Below are positions 1 through 7,896 of a stretch of DNA of 64,000 nt, piece after piece. Each line of letters begins with the position of its first letter. Position 1 is the stretch's first letter. The notes below the pieces were generated by a model. That model saw only the letters and a program-made list of their open reading frames with translations. It had not been told where the DNA came from and did not search any database. The position numbers and the translations under genes were made by a program. The DNA comes from Microbacterium sp. 8M (GTDB lineage Bacteria; Actinomycetota; Actinomycetes; Actinomycetales; Microbacteriaceae), in contig NZ_LR733284.1 in assembly GCF_902506375.1 (NCBI RefSeq), forward strand, positions 2,527,092 through 2,591,091, read 5' to 3'.

Positions 1-542
1 GCTTCACCACGATGCTCGCGCACCAGCTGCGCCACCTCGGGCTGGACGTGCGGATCCAGCCGTGGGCGGAGGCCGACGACGCGGACATCGACGCGGCGGA
101 TCTGCTCGTCGCGGGGCCGGGCCCCGGCGACCCGCGGGACGGCTCCTCCGCGCGCATCTCGCGGATGCGGGAGCTGGTCGCGCGCCGCAGGGAGAGCGGC
201 CGTCCGCTGCTCGCGGTGTGCCTGAGCCACCAGATCCTCGCGGACTCGCTCGGGATCGAGCTGGCGCCGCTGGCGAGCCCGCATCAGGGGCTGCAGAAGT
301 CCGTGCCGGTGTTCGGCGAGAACGCCTCGATCGGCTTCTACAACACCTTCACGGCGCGCGTCTCGCCGGGGACGAGCACGGTCGGCGTCGCCGAGGTGTC
401 CGCGGATCCGGAGTCCGGCGACGTGTACGCGCTGCGCGGTCCGGGGTTCGCGTCCGTCCAGGGACACCTGGAGTCGATCCTCTCCCGCGACGGCATGACG
501 ACGCTGCAGCGGCTGGTCGGGCACGCGCTGCAGGGGCGCTGA
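1..542 (+). CDS. Partial class I glutamine amidotransferase, PhzE/anthranilate synthase-like C-terminus
   Basis: The gene enters from the left edge; its frame runs from base 3 (F-T-T-M-L-A-H-Q-L) to a TGA at 540-542. The visible ~179 residues are a class I (triad) glutamine amidotransferase domain, which releases ammonia from glutamine for a partner synthase. Visible motifs are the glycine-rich GPGPGDP loop, the nucleophile Cys in CLSHQ, and the His/Glu pair in VQGHLESI. The closing pattern resembles the amidotransferase half of PhzE and fused anthranilate synthases, where a chorismate-binding domain precedes it; that half would lie upstream and is not seen. PabA/TrpG-like partners are alternatives. 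No other phenazine or tryptophan gene is in the window, so the pathway is unresolved. The domain assignment is firm, the exact family less so. Confidence 0.75.
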   Translation, partial: FTTMLAHQLRHLGLDVRIQPWAEADDADIDAADLLVAGPGPGDPRDGSSARISRMRELVARRRESGRPLLAVCLSHQILADSLGIELAPLASPHQGLQKSVPVFGENASIGFYNTFTARVSPGTSTVGVAEVSADPESGDVYALRGPGFASVQGHLESILSRDGMTTLQRLVGHALQGR

Positions 543-595
543 GCCCCCCGTCGCCCCGAAGTCACCGCCGCCCGAGCCAGCCCGGAGCACGCCGA

Positions 596-627
596 GGAGG
601 CGCCGCCGATCGCCCGGCGACGCCTCC
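596..627. terminator. Hairpin between convergent genes
   Basis: A 13-bp stem (597-608 GAGGCGCCGCCG with 615-626 CGGCGACGCCTC, one C/A mismatch, plus G596/C627) closes a 6-base loop. It lies between the stop codons of the convergent amidotransferase and PKD-protein genes, so it may end transcription from both sides. No T-tract is evident. Confidence 0.5.
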
Positions 628-641
628 CGTGAGGGCATCCC

Positions 642-2705
642 CTACTTGGTGTTCAGCTTGAAGCTCCCGGTCCAGGTCGCCGCGGCGTAGCGTCCGGCGA
701 TCCCGGTCCACGACACCGTGACCGGATACGTGCCCGGCTTCAGCATCAGCTTCAGAGTGGTGGCGGCGACACCGTCCGCACCGGTCTGCGCCGTCACGGT
801 CTGGCTGCCGATCACGAAGGTGACCGTCTGGTTCGCGATCGGACGCCCGAGGACATCGGTCACGGTCGCGGACAGCGGGACCCGCGCATTCGGCTTGCTC
901 GTCAGAGTGCCCGTGTACGCGATCGACGACGCCATCGATGTCACCGTCTGCATCACCGCCGTGGAGCTGCTGGCGACATAGCGGGCGTCACCGGCGTACG
1001 CCGCCGTGATCGGATAGGAGCCTCCGGGGAGCGCCTCCGTCACGGTCGCGGCAGCGGAGCCCGTGCCGCCGGTGGTCGCCGTGGCCAGCAGCGTCGCGCC
1101 GCCGCCTGTGGTGAACGCGACCGGGGCCCCGTTCACGGCACGGCCGAACTCGTCGATCACGGCGGCGCGGTAGGTGACCGGTGCCGAGTAGGTCGCCGTC
1201 AGGTCGCCTGTGTACGACGTGCTCGTGGTCCGCGCACGGACCGTGACCGACACGTCCTTGCCGGTGCAGCCCCCATGCCGGTCGCACACGGTCACGGTGA
1301 CCAGCGCGGTTCCCGGATCCGCCCACTGGTGCGTCTCCGAGGGCCCGCCCGTCACGATGGCCGATCCGTCGTGGAAGTCCCAGGCGTAGGTCAGCGTCGA
1401 CTGCTCGGCGGCGCCGGGGTCCGTCGCCTGCGCCTGCAGCGTCAAGGGGCGCCCCCACGCGACGGTCGGATCGGCCGGCGTCACGATCACGGCCGGCGGA
1501 AGGTTGTTCACTCCGACGCCGAAGGTCGTGGTGCCGGACAGCCCGGTGACGTCGGTCGCGGTGACCATGCCGGAGAACGGCCCGGAGTCCGCGAACACGT
1601 GCGTCGTCGGATTCCCGTACGCCGTGCCGCCGTCGGAGAAGCTCCAGACGAACGTGGCGCCTGCCGCGCACGGTCCCGAGGCGGCGGCGCTGAACGGGAT
1701 CGCGCTTCCCTCATCCCCCGTGTAGGACGCAGCCGCGGTCACGGTCGGCGGCACGTTGTTCGCCATCGCGCTGCCGAGCGCGTAGGCCACGTCGGGTGCC
1801 GTCTCCGCGAACCCGCTGTCGTCGGTGGCCAGCGTGTCCGTCGCGTCGTAGACGGTGATGTTCGGCGCTCCCGGGAGGGAGAACGGCGGGTACGGCACCA
1901 CGACCGGAATGAGCGCCGGGGCCGAGACCTCGACCGCCCAGACGAGCTCCGTCACGGTGTGCACGGTTCCCTGCAGGCCCAGCCCGGAGAGGGCGTACGT
2001 CACCGGATCGCCGACCGGCGTCGTGCACGGCACGGACACCTGATCCGTCACCGGCTGACCGGTGCCGAGGTCGAGGGATCCGGTCTGCCCGTTCAGCGAC
2101 CTCGTGGCGGTGACGGCCGAGACGGAGAACGTGGCGGTCGTGCGCAGCTTCGCCGAGACCTGCGGGTTGAGCGGGCAGGTGTTGGCATCGGGGACGGATC
2201 CGGGGATGTCGGGGCACGGCGGCGGGACCACGGTCACGTCGCCCGACTCCGCGACGCAGGTGGCGGTGTCGCCGTCGGCACCGAGGGTGCACGGCGTGCT
2301 GGCGTTCATGACCGTGGGCGCGAACGCGATGGGCACGGAGCTGCCGCTCACATCCACCGTGCCGGAGAAGCCGACCGTGTGCTCCACAGTCAGCGTTCCG
2401 GCACCGGGCTGACGCGTCACCTGCGGATTCAGCGCACCGCCCTGGCGCACCGTGCTGTCGTCCCATCCGACGGAGACGCTGTCCGTTTGTGAGAACGCCA
2501 GGTGCGTGGTGAGGCTGACGGAGCCGTTCAGAGCACCGGTGACGGTGTAGTCGGCGGCGGGCAGATCCATCGCCTGGCTGAAGGCGACGGTCTGGTTCTG
2601 GCCGACCGGACTCGCGAAGGCGGGAGCCGGTGTGAGGAGCGCGGTGACGACGGCGATCGCAAGACCTGTGATCGTGGCACGTCGCACCGCTGCGACAGTG
2701 TTCAT
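642..2705 (-). CDS. Secreted PKD / Ig-like repeat protein
   Basis: An approximately 687-residue exported protein of unknown function. The start is the ATG at 2705, which gives a clean signal peptide (MNTVAAVRRATITGLAIAVV..., cleavage near APAFA-S) and a ribosome site AGGAAAGG seven bases upstream; the open frame continues a further 27 codons but without these features. Residues ~32-310 are beta-rich, threonine/valine-rich and unassigned. Two PKD-type domains follow (~310-490; the second has YAWDFHDGS and HQWADPG patterns), then two ~95-residue Ig-like repeats, each with an 'A-V/T-V-x-D-x-x-G-R' strand and ending in a GTYPVT/GSYPIT-type strand. There is no LPXTG motif, lipobox or C-terminal membrane anchor, so it is probably released or held by the wall. 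Such repeats usually act as spacers or adhesive modules; no catalytic domain is visible. Confidence 0.7.
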   Translation of the reverse strand: MNTVAAVRRATITGLAIAVVTALLTPAPAFASPVGQNQTVAFSQAMDLPAADYTVTGALNGSVSLTTHLAFSQTDSVSVGWDDSTVRQGGALNPQVTRQPGAGTLTVEHTVGFSGTVDVSGSSVPIAFAPTVMNASTPCTLGADGDTATCVAESGDVTVVPPPCPDIPGSVPDANTCPLNPQVSAKLRTTATFSVSAVTATRSLNGQTGSLDLGTGQPVTDQVSVPCTTPVGDPVTYALSGLGLQGTVHTVTELVWAVEVSAPALIPVVVPYPPFSLPGAPNITVYDATDTLATDDSGFAETAPDVAYALGSAMANNVPPTVTAAASYTGDEGSAIPFSAAASGPCAAGATFVWSFSDGGTAYGNPTTHVFADSGPFSGMVTATDVTGLSGTTTFGVGVNNLPPAVIVTPADPTVAWGRPLTLQAQATDPGAAEQSTLTYAWDFHDGSAIVTGGPSETHQWADPGTALVTVTVCDRHGGCTGKDVSVTVRARTTSTSYTGDLTATYSAPVTYRAAVIDEFGRAVNGAPVAFTTGGGATLLATATTGGTGSAAATVTEALPGGSYPITAAYAGDARYVASSSTAVMQTVTSMASSIAYTGTLTSKPNARVPLSATVTDVLGRPIANQTVTFVIGSQTVTAQTGADGVAATTLKLMLKPGTYPVTVSWTGIAGRYAAATWTGSFKLNTK

Positions 2706-2730
2706 CGAGGGGCCTTTCCTAGGGGGAGGC

Positions 2731-2776
2731 TGCGGGTTCCCGCAGCGTATGTCCCTAGAGAGTCGGCGCATGTCCC
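2731..2776. promoter_or_regulatory. Upstream region of the PKD protein: hairpin plus spaced direct repeat
   Basis: A hairpin TGCGGG-TT-CCCGCA (2731-2744) is followed by two near-identical 11-base copies, GCGTATGTCCC (2745-2755) and GCGCATGTCCC (2766-2776), whose starts are exactly 21 bases (two helical turns) apart. The arrangement suggests binding of a dimeric regulator on one DNA face. No regulator is assigned. Confidence 0.35.
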
Positions 2777-2822
2777 CCTGATACACGGATCGAGGTTCCC
2801 GCCCGCGCCCCGCACGGCTCTC

Positions 2823-4151
2823 TCAGCCGATCGTCACCGGCCGGAACAGGTCGGCGATCAGCAGCAGCGCGCCCATCGCGATGAGCAGGCCGGCGACGAC
2901 GATGGTCAGCGGCACCAGGCGCGTGGCGTCGACGGGAGCCGGCGGCGGACGGCGGAACAGCTTCGCCCAGGCGCGCTTGAGGCCGTCCCACAGCGCCACC
3001 ACGATGTGACCGCCGTCCAGAGGCAGCAGCGGGATCAGGTTGAACACGAACAGGGCGATGTTCAGCGACCCCATCAGGCTCAGCAGCACGGCGAAGCGGT
3101 TCAGCAGGGGCGCGTCCGCCGCGGCCACCTCGCCGGCGATGCGGCCGACGCCGATCACGCTCAGCGGCCCGTTCGGATCGCGCGGCGTGCCCGTGACCAG
3201 CGAGACGCCGACGTCCCACAGCCGCACGGGCAGGGTGCCGATCAGCTGCACCACGGATCCGGCGTTGGCCATCGCCTGCTCGAAGCCCGCGTTCAGCGGC
3301 TGCCGCACGTAGGCGAGCTGGGCGTAGACGCCGGCGTAACCGACCGTGTGCACGACGGGATGGCCCTTGTCGTCGACGACCGGACGGCCGCTGCCGTCGA
3401 CCTGCTGCCGCTGGGCGGCCACCGGCGTCAGCTGCAGCGTGACCTCGGCGCCGTCACGCTCCACGACGAGCGGGATGGTCTTCCCGGGCGACGCCTGGAT
3501 GATCGCGCTCGCCTCGGCGAACGTGGACACCGCGGTGCCGTCGACCGAGATGATCCTGTCCCCCGGCTTCACCCCGGCCTCAGCCGCGGGCGCGACCGGA
3601 TCCGCGGAGGTGCAGGACGTCTGCGTCGACCCGGCGGGGAGCACGCACTCCGACAGCGAGGCGACCGTGGTGGTGCCCTGCTGCACTCCGATGCCGCTGA
3701 GCAGCACGGTGAACACGACGATCGCAAGGACGAGATTCATGAACGGGCCGCCGAACATGACGATCACGCGCTTCCACACCGGGAGCAGATAGAAGACCCG
3801 GTTCGCGCGCTCAGGCTCGATGGTCTCGTCATTGGCCGCCCTGGCATCCTGGATCAGGCTGCGGAACGCGCCACGGGAGCGGCTCTGCGCCGCGCCCTCC
3901 GGCTCGACGGGTGAGGGCGGATACATGCCCGACATGGAGATGAAGCCGCCGATGGGCAGGGCCTTCACGCCGTACTCGGTCTCGCCGATCCGCTTCGAGA
4001 ACAGCCGCGGCCCGAACCCGATCATGTACTGGCCGACATGCACGCCGAACAGCTTGGCCGGCACCAGGTGCCCGAGCTCGTGCAGGGCGATCGAGACGCC
4101 GAGCCCGACCAGGACGAACAACAGGCCGCCGACGTATAGCAGGATCTCCAC
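2823..4151 (-). CDS. rseP: Site-2 protease, RseP/Rip1 family zinc metalloprotease
   Basis: An intramembrane metalloprotease of the S2P (M50) family that cleaves membrane-bound anti-sigma factors and similar substrates. The zinc-binding HELGH lies in the first membrane segment (residues 24-28), the PDZ domain follows in the middle (around SVDGTAVSTFAEASAIIQ), and the second metal-ligand motif is near the C-terminus (LLPLDGGH). Four hydrophobic segments can be traced. The length of 442 residues is normal for actinobacterial Rip1 (Rv2869c). The GTG start at 4151 has no Shine-Dalgarno sequence; instead TAGCGT stands six bases upstream, suggesting a leaderless transcript. The next gene upstream is dxr, as in mycobacteria, where dxr-rip1-gcpE form a cluster; here gcpE/ispG is not seen. 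Confidence 0.93.
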   Translation of the reverse strand: MEILLYVGGLLFVLVGLGVSIALHELGHLVPAKLFGVHVGQYMIGFGPRLFSKRIGETEYGVKALPIGGFISMSGMYPPSPVEPEGAAQSRSRGAFRSLIQDARAANDETIEPERANRVFYLLPVWKRVIVMFGGPFMNLVLAIVVFTVLLSGIGVQQGTTTVASLSECVLPAGSTQTSCTSADPVAPAAEAGVKPGDRIISVDGTAVSTFAEASAIIQASPGKTIPLVVERDGAEVTLQLTPVAAQRQQVDGSGRPVVDDKGHPVVHTVGYAGVYAQLAYVRQPLNAGFEQAMANAGSVVQLIGTLPVRLWDVGVSLVTGTPRDPNGPLSVIGVGRIAGEVAAADAPLLNRFAVLLSLMGSLNIALFVFNLIPLLPLDGGHIVVALWDGLKRAWAKLFRRPPPAPVDATRLVPLTIVVAGLLIAMGALLLIADLFRPVTIG

Positions 4152-4157
4152 CCCGCC

Positions 4158-4163
4158 ACGCTA
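4158..4163 (-). promoter_or_regulatory. -10 box of rseP (leaderless type)
   Basis: TAGCGT on the minus strand, separated from the GTG start of rseP by exactly six bases. Transcription would begin at or next to the start codon. Confidence 0.5.
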
Positions 4164-4267
4164 CCGGTGCCGGGCTAGGAAACGGCCGTGCCGGGGCTGT
4201 GCGCGCGCCCGGTCCGCGCGCGGGCTGTGCGAGCGCGGTCCGCGCCGTTCCGCGCGCGTCAGGACGA

Positions 4268-5344
4268 TCAGGCGATCAGGCGGTCGGCGGTCGCCCGGGC
4301 CCAGGCCTCTGCGTCGGCCAGCGTCTCGACCGTGAGCTCATCCGGCGGCTCGTGGGCGTCGACCACGCGCGCGATGGTGTCGACGATGCCGAGGAACGGC
4401 AGCCGCCCCTCATGGAACGCGTCCACCGCCTGCTCGTTGGCGGCGTTGTAGACCGCCGGGAACGTGCGGCCGGCGCGCCCGACCTGCTTGGCCAGCGCGA
4501 CCGACGGGAAGGCCACCGCGTCGAGCGGCTCGAACGTCCAGGTCGCCGCCTTCGTCCAGTCCAGCGGCCGCCCGACCCCGCCGACCCGGTTCGGCCAGTC
4601 CAGCCCCAGCGAGATGGGCAGGCGCATGTCGGGCGGGGAGGCCTGTGCGATCGTGGATCCGTCCACGAACTCGACCATGGAATGGACGATCGACTGCGGA
4701 TGCACGACCACGTCGATCCGCTCGTAGTCGACGTCGAACAGCAGATGCGCCTCGATGACCTCGAGGCCCTTGTTCACGAGCGTCGCGGAGTTCGTGGTCA
4801 CCATGCGGCCCATGTCCCAGGTCGGGTGGGCGAGCGCCTCCGCGGGGGTGACCGCCGCCATCTCCTCGCGCGTGCGGCCGCGGAACGGGCCGCCCGATGC
4901 GGTGACGACGAGGCGACGCACCTCCGGCTTCGCGCCGGAGCGGAGCGCCTGCGCCAGCGCGGAGTGCTCGGAGTCGACGGGGACGATCTGCCCCGGCGCG
5001 GCGAGGGCGGTGACGAGAGCGCCGCCGACGATCAGCGACTCCTTGTTGGCCAGGGCCAGGGTGCGTCCTGCCGTGAGCGCGGCGAGTGTGGAGCCGAGGC
5101 CGATGGATCCGGTGATCGCGTTCAGCACCACGTCCGCGTCGACGTCGCGGACGAGCTGCTCGGCCTCGGCAGCGCCCAGGGCGGTGTCGTCGATGCCGAA
5201 CTCCTCGGCCTGCTGGGCCAGCAGCTCGGCCTGCGTGCCGGCGGCGAGCCCGACCAGCTCGAACCGGTCGGGGTTCGCCCGGATGACGTCGAGGGCCTGG
5301 GTGCCGATCGAGCCGGTGGAGCCGAGGATGAGGACGCGACGCAT
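4268..5344 (-). CDS. dxr: 1-deoxy-D-xylulose 5-phosphate reductoisomerase
   Basis: Second enzyme of the MEP isoprenoid pathway: it isomerises and reduces DXP to 2-C-methyl-D-erythritol 4-phosphate with NADPH in the cytoplasm. The N-terminus carries the nucleotide-binding loop [14 protein letters not shown] (residues 8-21). NKESL, the metal-binding PVDSEHSA, the flexible-loop region and the [12 protein letters not shown] motif of the family follow in order. The 358-residue length is slightly shorter than typical (~390), with no motif missing. The ATG start has TAGGCT six bases before it rather than a ribosome site. The gap to rseP downstream is 116 bases and rseP has its own -10 box, so the two may be transcribed separately. 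Confidence 0.96.
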   Translation of the reverse strand: MRRVLILGSTGSIGTQALDVIRANPDRFELVGLAAGTQAELLAQQAEEFGIDDTALGAAEAEQLVRDVDADVVLNAITGSIGLGSTLAALTAGRTLALANKESLIVGGALVTALAAPGQIVPVDSEHSALAQALRSGAKPEVRRLVVTASGGPFRGRTREEMAAVTPAEALAHPTWDMGRMVTTNSATLVNKGLEVIEAHLLFDVDYERIDVVVHPQSIVHSMVEFVDGSTIAQASPPDMRLPISLGLDWPNRVGGVGRPLDWTKAATWTFEPLDAVAFPSVALAKQVGRAGRTFPAVYNAANEQAVDAFHEGRLPFLGIVDTIARVVDAHEPPDELTVETLADAEAWARATADRLIA

Positions 5345-5350
5345 GGCCTC

Positions 5351-5356
5351 AGCCTA
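5351..5356 (-). promoter_or_regulatory. -10 box of dxr (leaderless type)
   Basis: TAGGCT on the minus strand, six bases upstream of the dxr ATG. It lies inside the 15-base gap after the FKBP lipoprotein gene, overlapping almost no other signal. Confidence 0.55.
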
Positions 5357-5359
5357 CGG

Positions 5360-6328
5360 TCACTGCGCCGGCGCCGCCGAAGGAACCGTGCCGAGGATGT
5401 CGATCACGAACACCAGGGTGGAGTTGGCGGGGATCGAGCCCTGCGCCTGAGCGCCGTAGCCTTCGGCGGGCGGGATGACCACGAGCACCTGGGAGCCCAC
5501 CTTCTGGCCCTCGAGCGCCTTCTTGAATCCGGTCACGACGCCCGTGGTCTGGAACTGCGCCGGCGCGCCGCGCTTCCAGCTGGAGTCGAACTCCTTGCCG
5601 TCCGCCCAGGTCACGCCGCGGTACTGCACGATCACGAAGTCACCGCTCGCCACCGTCGGACCGTCGCCCTGCTTGAGCATGGCGATCTTCGTCTCGGCCG
5701 GCGGATCGCTCTTCGGGACGGTGATCTCCGGGGCGCCGCTCTTGTCGAGCTTCACTGTGGGCATGCCGTCGGTCGGAGCGACCTCCGTGCCGGTAGCGAC
5801 GGTCGGCAACTTCTTGGTGGACTGCGCGTACACGACCATCGCCTTCTGCCCCTCCCCCAGCAGCTTGCCGGGGAGGGCGAGCACGACCGAGGAGCCGAGC
5901 GGCTGGCACTCCAGCGCTGCGACGAACAGAGACTGCTGGTTCGGGTCGAGCAGCACCGGCAGCTGGTCGTCGACTCCGCGCGAGCTGGAGTCGACCACGG
6001 TCCCGTCCGCGGCGGTGACGATCCGGTACTGCACGGAGACGAGGTCTCCGGCCTTGACGTCCTTGCCGTCGCCCTTCTTCAGCACCGTGCGCTCGGGGGT
6101 GCTCGCGGCGTCGATGTCCACGTCGGACGGGACGGTGACCTTCAGGTCCTTGCCCTGGCCGTCGACCTTGACCGCATCCGAAGCCTTGCCCGGCTTGGCG
6201 TCGAGCAGGCAGGACGACGACGCCGACGGGGACGGCGAGGCCGACGGCGTGCCGGCCCCGGCGCAGCCGGAGAGCAGGAGAGCCGTCGCGGCGACGGCGG
6301 ACAGAGCAGCGGCGATGCGGATGCGCAC
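5360..6328 (-). CDS. FKBP-type peptidyl-prolyl isomerase lipoprotein with two FKBP-like domains
   Basis: An exported proline isomerase anchored to the outer face of the membrane. The GTG at 6328 is taken as start because the signal sequence VRIRIAAALSAVAATALLLSGC and lipobox LSGC follow directly, with GAGG upstream; the longer frame to 6415 adds an arginine-rich stretch that would spoil the signal. After a serine-rich linker come two FKBP modules. The first (~75-180) keeps the fold pattern (GDLVSVQYR...DSS) but lacks the active-site consensus and looks degenerate. The second (~215-318) has VQYRGVTWADGKEFDSSW, VIPPAEGYG and IPANSTLVFVIDIL, the full FKBP pattern. The mature protein is ~322 residues including signal. 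It probably folds exported proteins. Confidence 0.85.
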   Translation of the reverse strand: MRIRIAAALSAVAATALLLSGCAGAGTPSASPSPSASSSCLLDAKPGKASDAVKVDGQGKDLKVTVPSDVDIDAASTPERTVLKKGDGKDVKAGDLVSVQYRIVTAADGTVVDSSSRGVDDQLPVLLDPNQQSLFVAALECQPLGSSVVLALPGKLLGEGQKAMVVYAQSTKKLPTVATGTEVAPTDGMPTVKLDKSGAPEITVPKSDPPAETKIAMLKQGDGPTVASGDFVIVQYRGVTWADGKEFDSSWKRGAPAQFQTTGVVTGFKKALEGQKVGSQVLVVIPPAEGYGAQAQGSIPANSTLVFVIDILGTVPSAAPAQ

Positions 6329-6397
6329 GGAGGACCTCGAGACGTAGGGACGAACCCGCCTATCCTGCCCTATCGGGCTTTGCCGCCGCTGGGAGAT

Positions 6398-6430
6398 GCG
6401 ACGAGCGTCGCGCATTCCGATCGCGGAATG
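6398..6430. promoter_or_regulatory. Two adjacent palindromes between divergent FKBP and plsC genes
   Basis: GCGACG-AG-CGTCGC (6398-6411) abuts CATTCCG-ATCG-CGGAATG (6413-6430). Both are perfect inverted repeats (6- and 7-bp arms). The second covers the expected -35 position of the plsC promoter, whose -10 box is at 6441. This is a good candidate operator region for an unidentified regulator. Confidence 0.45.
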
Positions 6431-6440
6431 GATCCTGATC

Positions 6441-6446
6441 TAGCCT
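6441..6446 (+). promoter_or_regulatory. -10 box of plsC (leaderless type)
   Basis: TAGCCT, six bases before the GTG start at 6453; no ribosome site is present between. Confidence 0.5.
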
Positions 6447-6452
6447 TGTCGA

Positions 6453-7253
6453 GTGACCCCGGAACACGAACCCGCAGCCGCTGCGGACCGCGACGGAGCG
6501 GCCGCGGAGCATCAGCCGGAAGGCGAGGTGCGGCGCACCGGCGCGACGTATCTCCTCGGCCGGATCATCCTGATCCCGCTCACGCGCCTGATCTACCGGC
6601 CTCGCATCGAGGGGCGCGCAAACGTGCCGAAGCACGGCCCGATCATCATCGCGTCGAACCACCTCTCCTTCATCGACTCGATCGCGATCCCCGTGGCCGC
6701 CCCGCGCCGCGTGCACTTCCTCGCGAAGTCCAGCTACTTCGAGGGCACCAGCCTGAAGGGCCGGTTCGTGGCGAACCTCATGCGCGCCGTCGGCGCGATC
6801 CCGGTGCGCCGCGGAGCCGGCCAGGCGGCGCTCGACGCCCTCGACGAGCAGCGCAAGCTGCTGGACCAGGGGCTCGCCGTCGCGCTGTATCCGGAAGGCA
6901 CGCGCTCCACGGACGGCCGTCTCTACAAGGGGCGCACGGGTGCTGCCTTCCTCGCGCTGCAGACCGGAGCGAAGGTCGTGCCCGTCGGCGTGATCGGCAC
7001 GGACAAGGCGATGCCGGTCGGCGCGAACATGCCCAAGCTCGGTGAGAAGGTGACGATCCGGTTCGGGGAGCCGCTGGATCTCTCGCATCACGGATCCGCG
7101 AACTCGGGACGGGCTCGGCGTGGCGCCACCGACGAGATCATGGCGGCCATCCACGCGCTGAGCGAGCAGGAGCTCGCCGGCGTCTACAACGAGGTGCCGG
7201 CGCACGGCGCGATCGAGAAGATCAAGCAGGCGCTGCCACACGAGCGGCGCTGA
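6453..7253 (+). CDS. plsC: 1-acyl-sn-glycerol-3-phosphate acyltransferase (PlsC/LPLAT family)
   Basis: A membrane-associated acyltransferase that adds the second acyl chain to lysophosphatidic acid in phospholipid synthesis. The catalytic HX4D motif is in NHLSFIDS (around residues 69-76), the glycerol-phosphate-binding EGTRS near residue 148, and the VPVGVIG block further on. The first ~30 residues are charged and poorly conserved; a hydrophobic entry helix (LLGRIILIPLTRLIY) follows. The length of 266 residues is typical. The GTG start is preceded by TAGCCT at six bases, so the transcript is probably leaderless. It is divergent from the FKBP gene and shares a palindrome-bearing intergenic region with it. 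Substrate preference within the LPLAT family cannot be read from sequence. Confidence 0.88.
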   Translation: MTPEHEPAAAADRDGAAAEHQPEGEVRRTGATYLLGRIILIPLTRLIYRPRIEGRANVPKHGPIIIASNHLSFIDSIAIPVAAPRRVHFLAKSSYFEGTSLKGRFVANLMRAVGAIPVRRGAGQAALDALDEQRKLLDQGLAVALYPEGTRSTDGRLYKGRTGAAFLALQTGAKVVPVGVIGTDKAMPVGANMPKLGEKVTIRFGEPLDLSHHGSANSGRARRGATDEIMAAIHALSEQELAGVYNEVPAHGAIEKIKQALPHERR

Positions 7254-7269
7254 CCCTCCGAGAGGGGCC

Positions 7270-7284
7270 CAAGCCCACGGCTTG
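7270..7284. terminator. Short hairpin between convergent plsC and osmC
   Basis: CAAGCC-CAC-GGCTTG forms a 6-bp stem with a three-base loop between the two stop codons. It has no T-tract and is a weak candidate. Confidence 0.3.
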
Positions 7285-7329
7285 TCGCGATGCCCGCCGC
7301 TCGCCCGCGACGTCGGCAGCGCAGCGAGC

Positions 7330-7815
7330 TCAGACCGCGGACGCCGCGACCAGGATCGTCGCCTCGTGGCGCACCGGGAAAGCGACCGAGTTCGCGATGA
7401 AGCACCAGGCGTTCGCCTGGACGTGCGCCGCCTCGGCGGCCTCGCGCATGGACTCGTCGGCGACGGTGACGACAGGGTGCAGGGTCACCTCGGTGAACGC
7501 TCCGCCACCGCGCCCGTCCTCCTGCATCGTTCCCGTCGCCTCGTCGCGGTAATCGACCACCACGACGCCGGCCGTCACGCAGGCGTGCAGGTAGCTCAGC
7601 AGATGACACTCGCTGAGCGCCGCCAGCAGCATGTCCTCGGGGTTCCAGCGCGTCGGATCCCCGCGGAACGGCTTGTCCGACGAGGCCAGCAGATCCGGCT
7701 TGCCCTCGACGGAGATCGTGCTCGCGCGGTCGTAGTCGCGGTACCCCGACGTGCCGGTGCCGCGGTTTCCGGTCCAGGTCGTGGTGAGGGCGTAGCGGTG
7801 GGTGCCGAGGCTCAT
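7330..7815 (-). CDS. OsmC family protein
   Basis: A 161-residue OsmC/Ohr-fold protein, the family of thiol-dependent organic-hydroperoxide reductases and related stress proteins. Visible family signatures are the N-terminal strand region RYALTTTWTGNRGTGT, PEDMLLAALSECHLLSYLHACVTAGV with the first conserved Cys, and AHVQANAWCFIANSV with the second Cys. The two cysteines stand at the usual catalytic positions. The ATG at 7815 is taken as start; a longer open frame upstream is antisense to asparaginase and lacks family similarity. The gene is convergent with plsC and divergent from the asparaginase gene. Its YhfA/OsmC-type subfamily membership is unresolved. Confidence 0.88.
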   Translation of the reverse strand: MSLGTHRYALTTTWTGNRGTGTSGYRDYDRASTISVEGKPDLLASSDKPFRGDPTRWNPEDMLLAALSECHLLSYLHACVTAGVVVVDYRDEATGTMQEDGRGGGAFTEVTLHPVVTVADESMREAAEAAHVQANAWCFIANSVAFPVRHEATILVAASAV

Positions 7816-7883
7816 GGATCCATGGTGCCAGGCACCGCCGCCGGCGCGGCCGAGGCGCGGCATCGGAGCGGGCATGCGCCCAC

Positions 7884-7889
7884 TAGGCT
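7884..7889 (+). promoter_or_regulatory. -10 box of asparaginase gene
   Basis: TAGGCT followed by seven bases and then two successive GTG codons (7897 and 7900). There is no ribosome-binding sequence, so a leaderless or near-leaderless transcript is likely. Confidence 0.45.
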
Positions 7890-7896
7890 TGCCTTC

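Noticed and set aside
4199..7045. A 948-codon plus-strand open frame over dxr, the FKBP gene and plsC
   Set aside because: It is antisense or out of frame to three well-recognised genes, is rich in Arg/Gly/His as expected from shifted high-GC codons, and shows no domain.
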